Positions 45,408-45,468 of a stretch of 45,468 nucleotides of DNA are shown one piece after another. The notes beneath the pieces are model-generated. The model searched no databases. It had not been told where the DNA came from and was given only the letters and a program-made list of their open reading frames with translations. Source of the DNA: Phycisphaerae bacterium. Its GTDB lineage: Bacteria; Planctomycetota; Phycisphaerae; Sedimentisphaerales; SM23-30. The stretch lies in contig JAEIOG010000036.1 in the NCBI GenBank assembly GCA_016342495.1, forward strand, positions 1 to 45,468, written 5' to 3'. How positions within the stretch are numbered: position 1 is the first letter of the stretch; every line of letters starts with the position of its first letter. The translations under genes were made by a program, and so were the position numbers.

Positions 45408-45468
45408 CTAAATTCCTAATAATTTTTTCAGATAATCTTCATCCCAGCCTGCGTTTTTGCGTTTGGAT
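45408..45468 (-). CDS. C-terminal end of an unidentified gene entering from the right
   Basis: The minus strand reads SKRKNAGWDEDYLKKLLGI and then TAG, with the frame open to the window edge. Only 19 residues are visible, so no product can be named. The charged helical end could belong to many families, including transposases. It lies 241 nt upstream of the sulfatase at 43553 on the same strand, so it may or may not belong to the same locus. Confidence 0.45.
   Translation of the reverse strand, partial: SKRKNAGWDEDYLKKLLGI

Noticed and set aside
1-45468. tRNA, rRNA or known riboswitch genes
   Set aside because: The few non-coding gaps are short, and I saw no cloverleaf or rRNA-like sequence in them.

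Overview
The window reads as one large polysaccharide-degradation locus of a PVC-group bacterium, most likely a marine or anoxic-sediment planctomycete of the Phycisphaerae/Sedimentisphaerales type. This lineage call is inference. It rests on: many sulfatases beside divergent GH29 fucosidases; very long right-handed beta-helix proteins ending in DNRLRE, FN3/Ig-like and dockerin-like modules whose calcium loops end in 'SWLE'; moderate base composition; and the absence of TonB-dependent SusC/SusD-type genes.

Every convincing gene is on the minus strand, so transcription runs from high to low coordinates. From right to left I see four probable transcription units. Unit 4 (45166 to 27770) has a sulfatase, a double-sulfatase ORF, a sulfatase, a GH29 fucosidase interrupted by a frameshift, two beta-helix enzymes (one GH141-like), a sodium:solute symporter, another GH29 and another sulfatase. 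Unit 3 (27153 to 15539) has three giant modular beta-helix proteins with dockerin-like tails, then a sulfatase. Unit 2 (15317 to 794) has two sulfatases, a GH29, two sulfatases, a true two-domain sulfatase fusion and two more GH29s, and ends at a clear intrinsic terminator (756-784). Unit 1 (477 leftwards) is a beta-helix gene cut off after 134 codons, at what looks like a rearrangement or insertion junction. In total there are 12 sulfatase domains in 10 ORFs, five GH29 genes, five complete beta-helix genes plus one broken one, and one transporter.

The likely joint task is breakdown of a sulfated, fucose-rich glycan such as fucoidan or sulfated fucan. Secreted or surface-held beta-helix proteins would act on the polymer, sulfatases of differing specificity would strip sulfate esters, GH29 enzymes would release fucose, and the symporter would import monosaccharide. 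All 12 sulfatase domains carry a Cys-type formylglycine motif, so a maturase must be encoded elsewhere. No regulator, maturase, fucose catabolic gene or cohesin/scaffoldin is present here.

Five observations stand out. (1) A 36-bp element (641-676, 15461-15496, 27332-27367) sits just upstream of a -10-like sequence before each of units 1, 2 and 3, with half-sites repeated 22 bp apart; it looks like the operator of a dedicated regulon. (2) Five AAAYGGT boxes lie in helical phase at 27645-27720. (3) Two genes are disrupted or fused at A8 tracts, in both cases as if one A were extra. (4) Lys-rich C-terminal tails recur on six sulfatases, and the sulfatases mostly use Tat-type signals while the hydrolases use Sec or lipoprotein signals. 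(5) The beta-helix proteins form a family with no function I can name.
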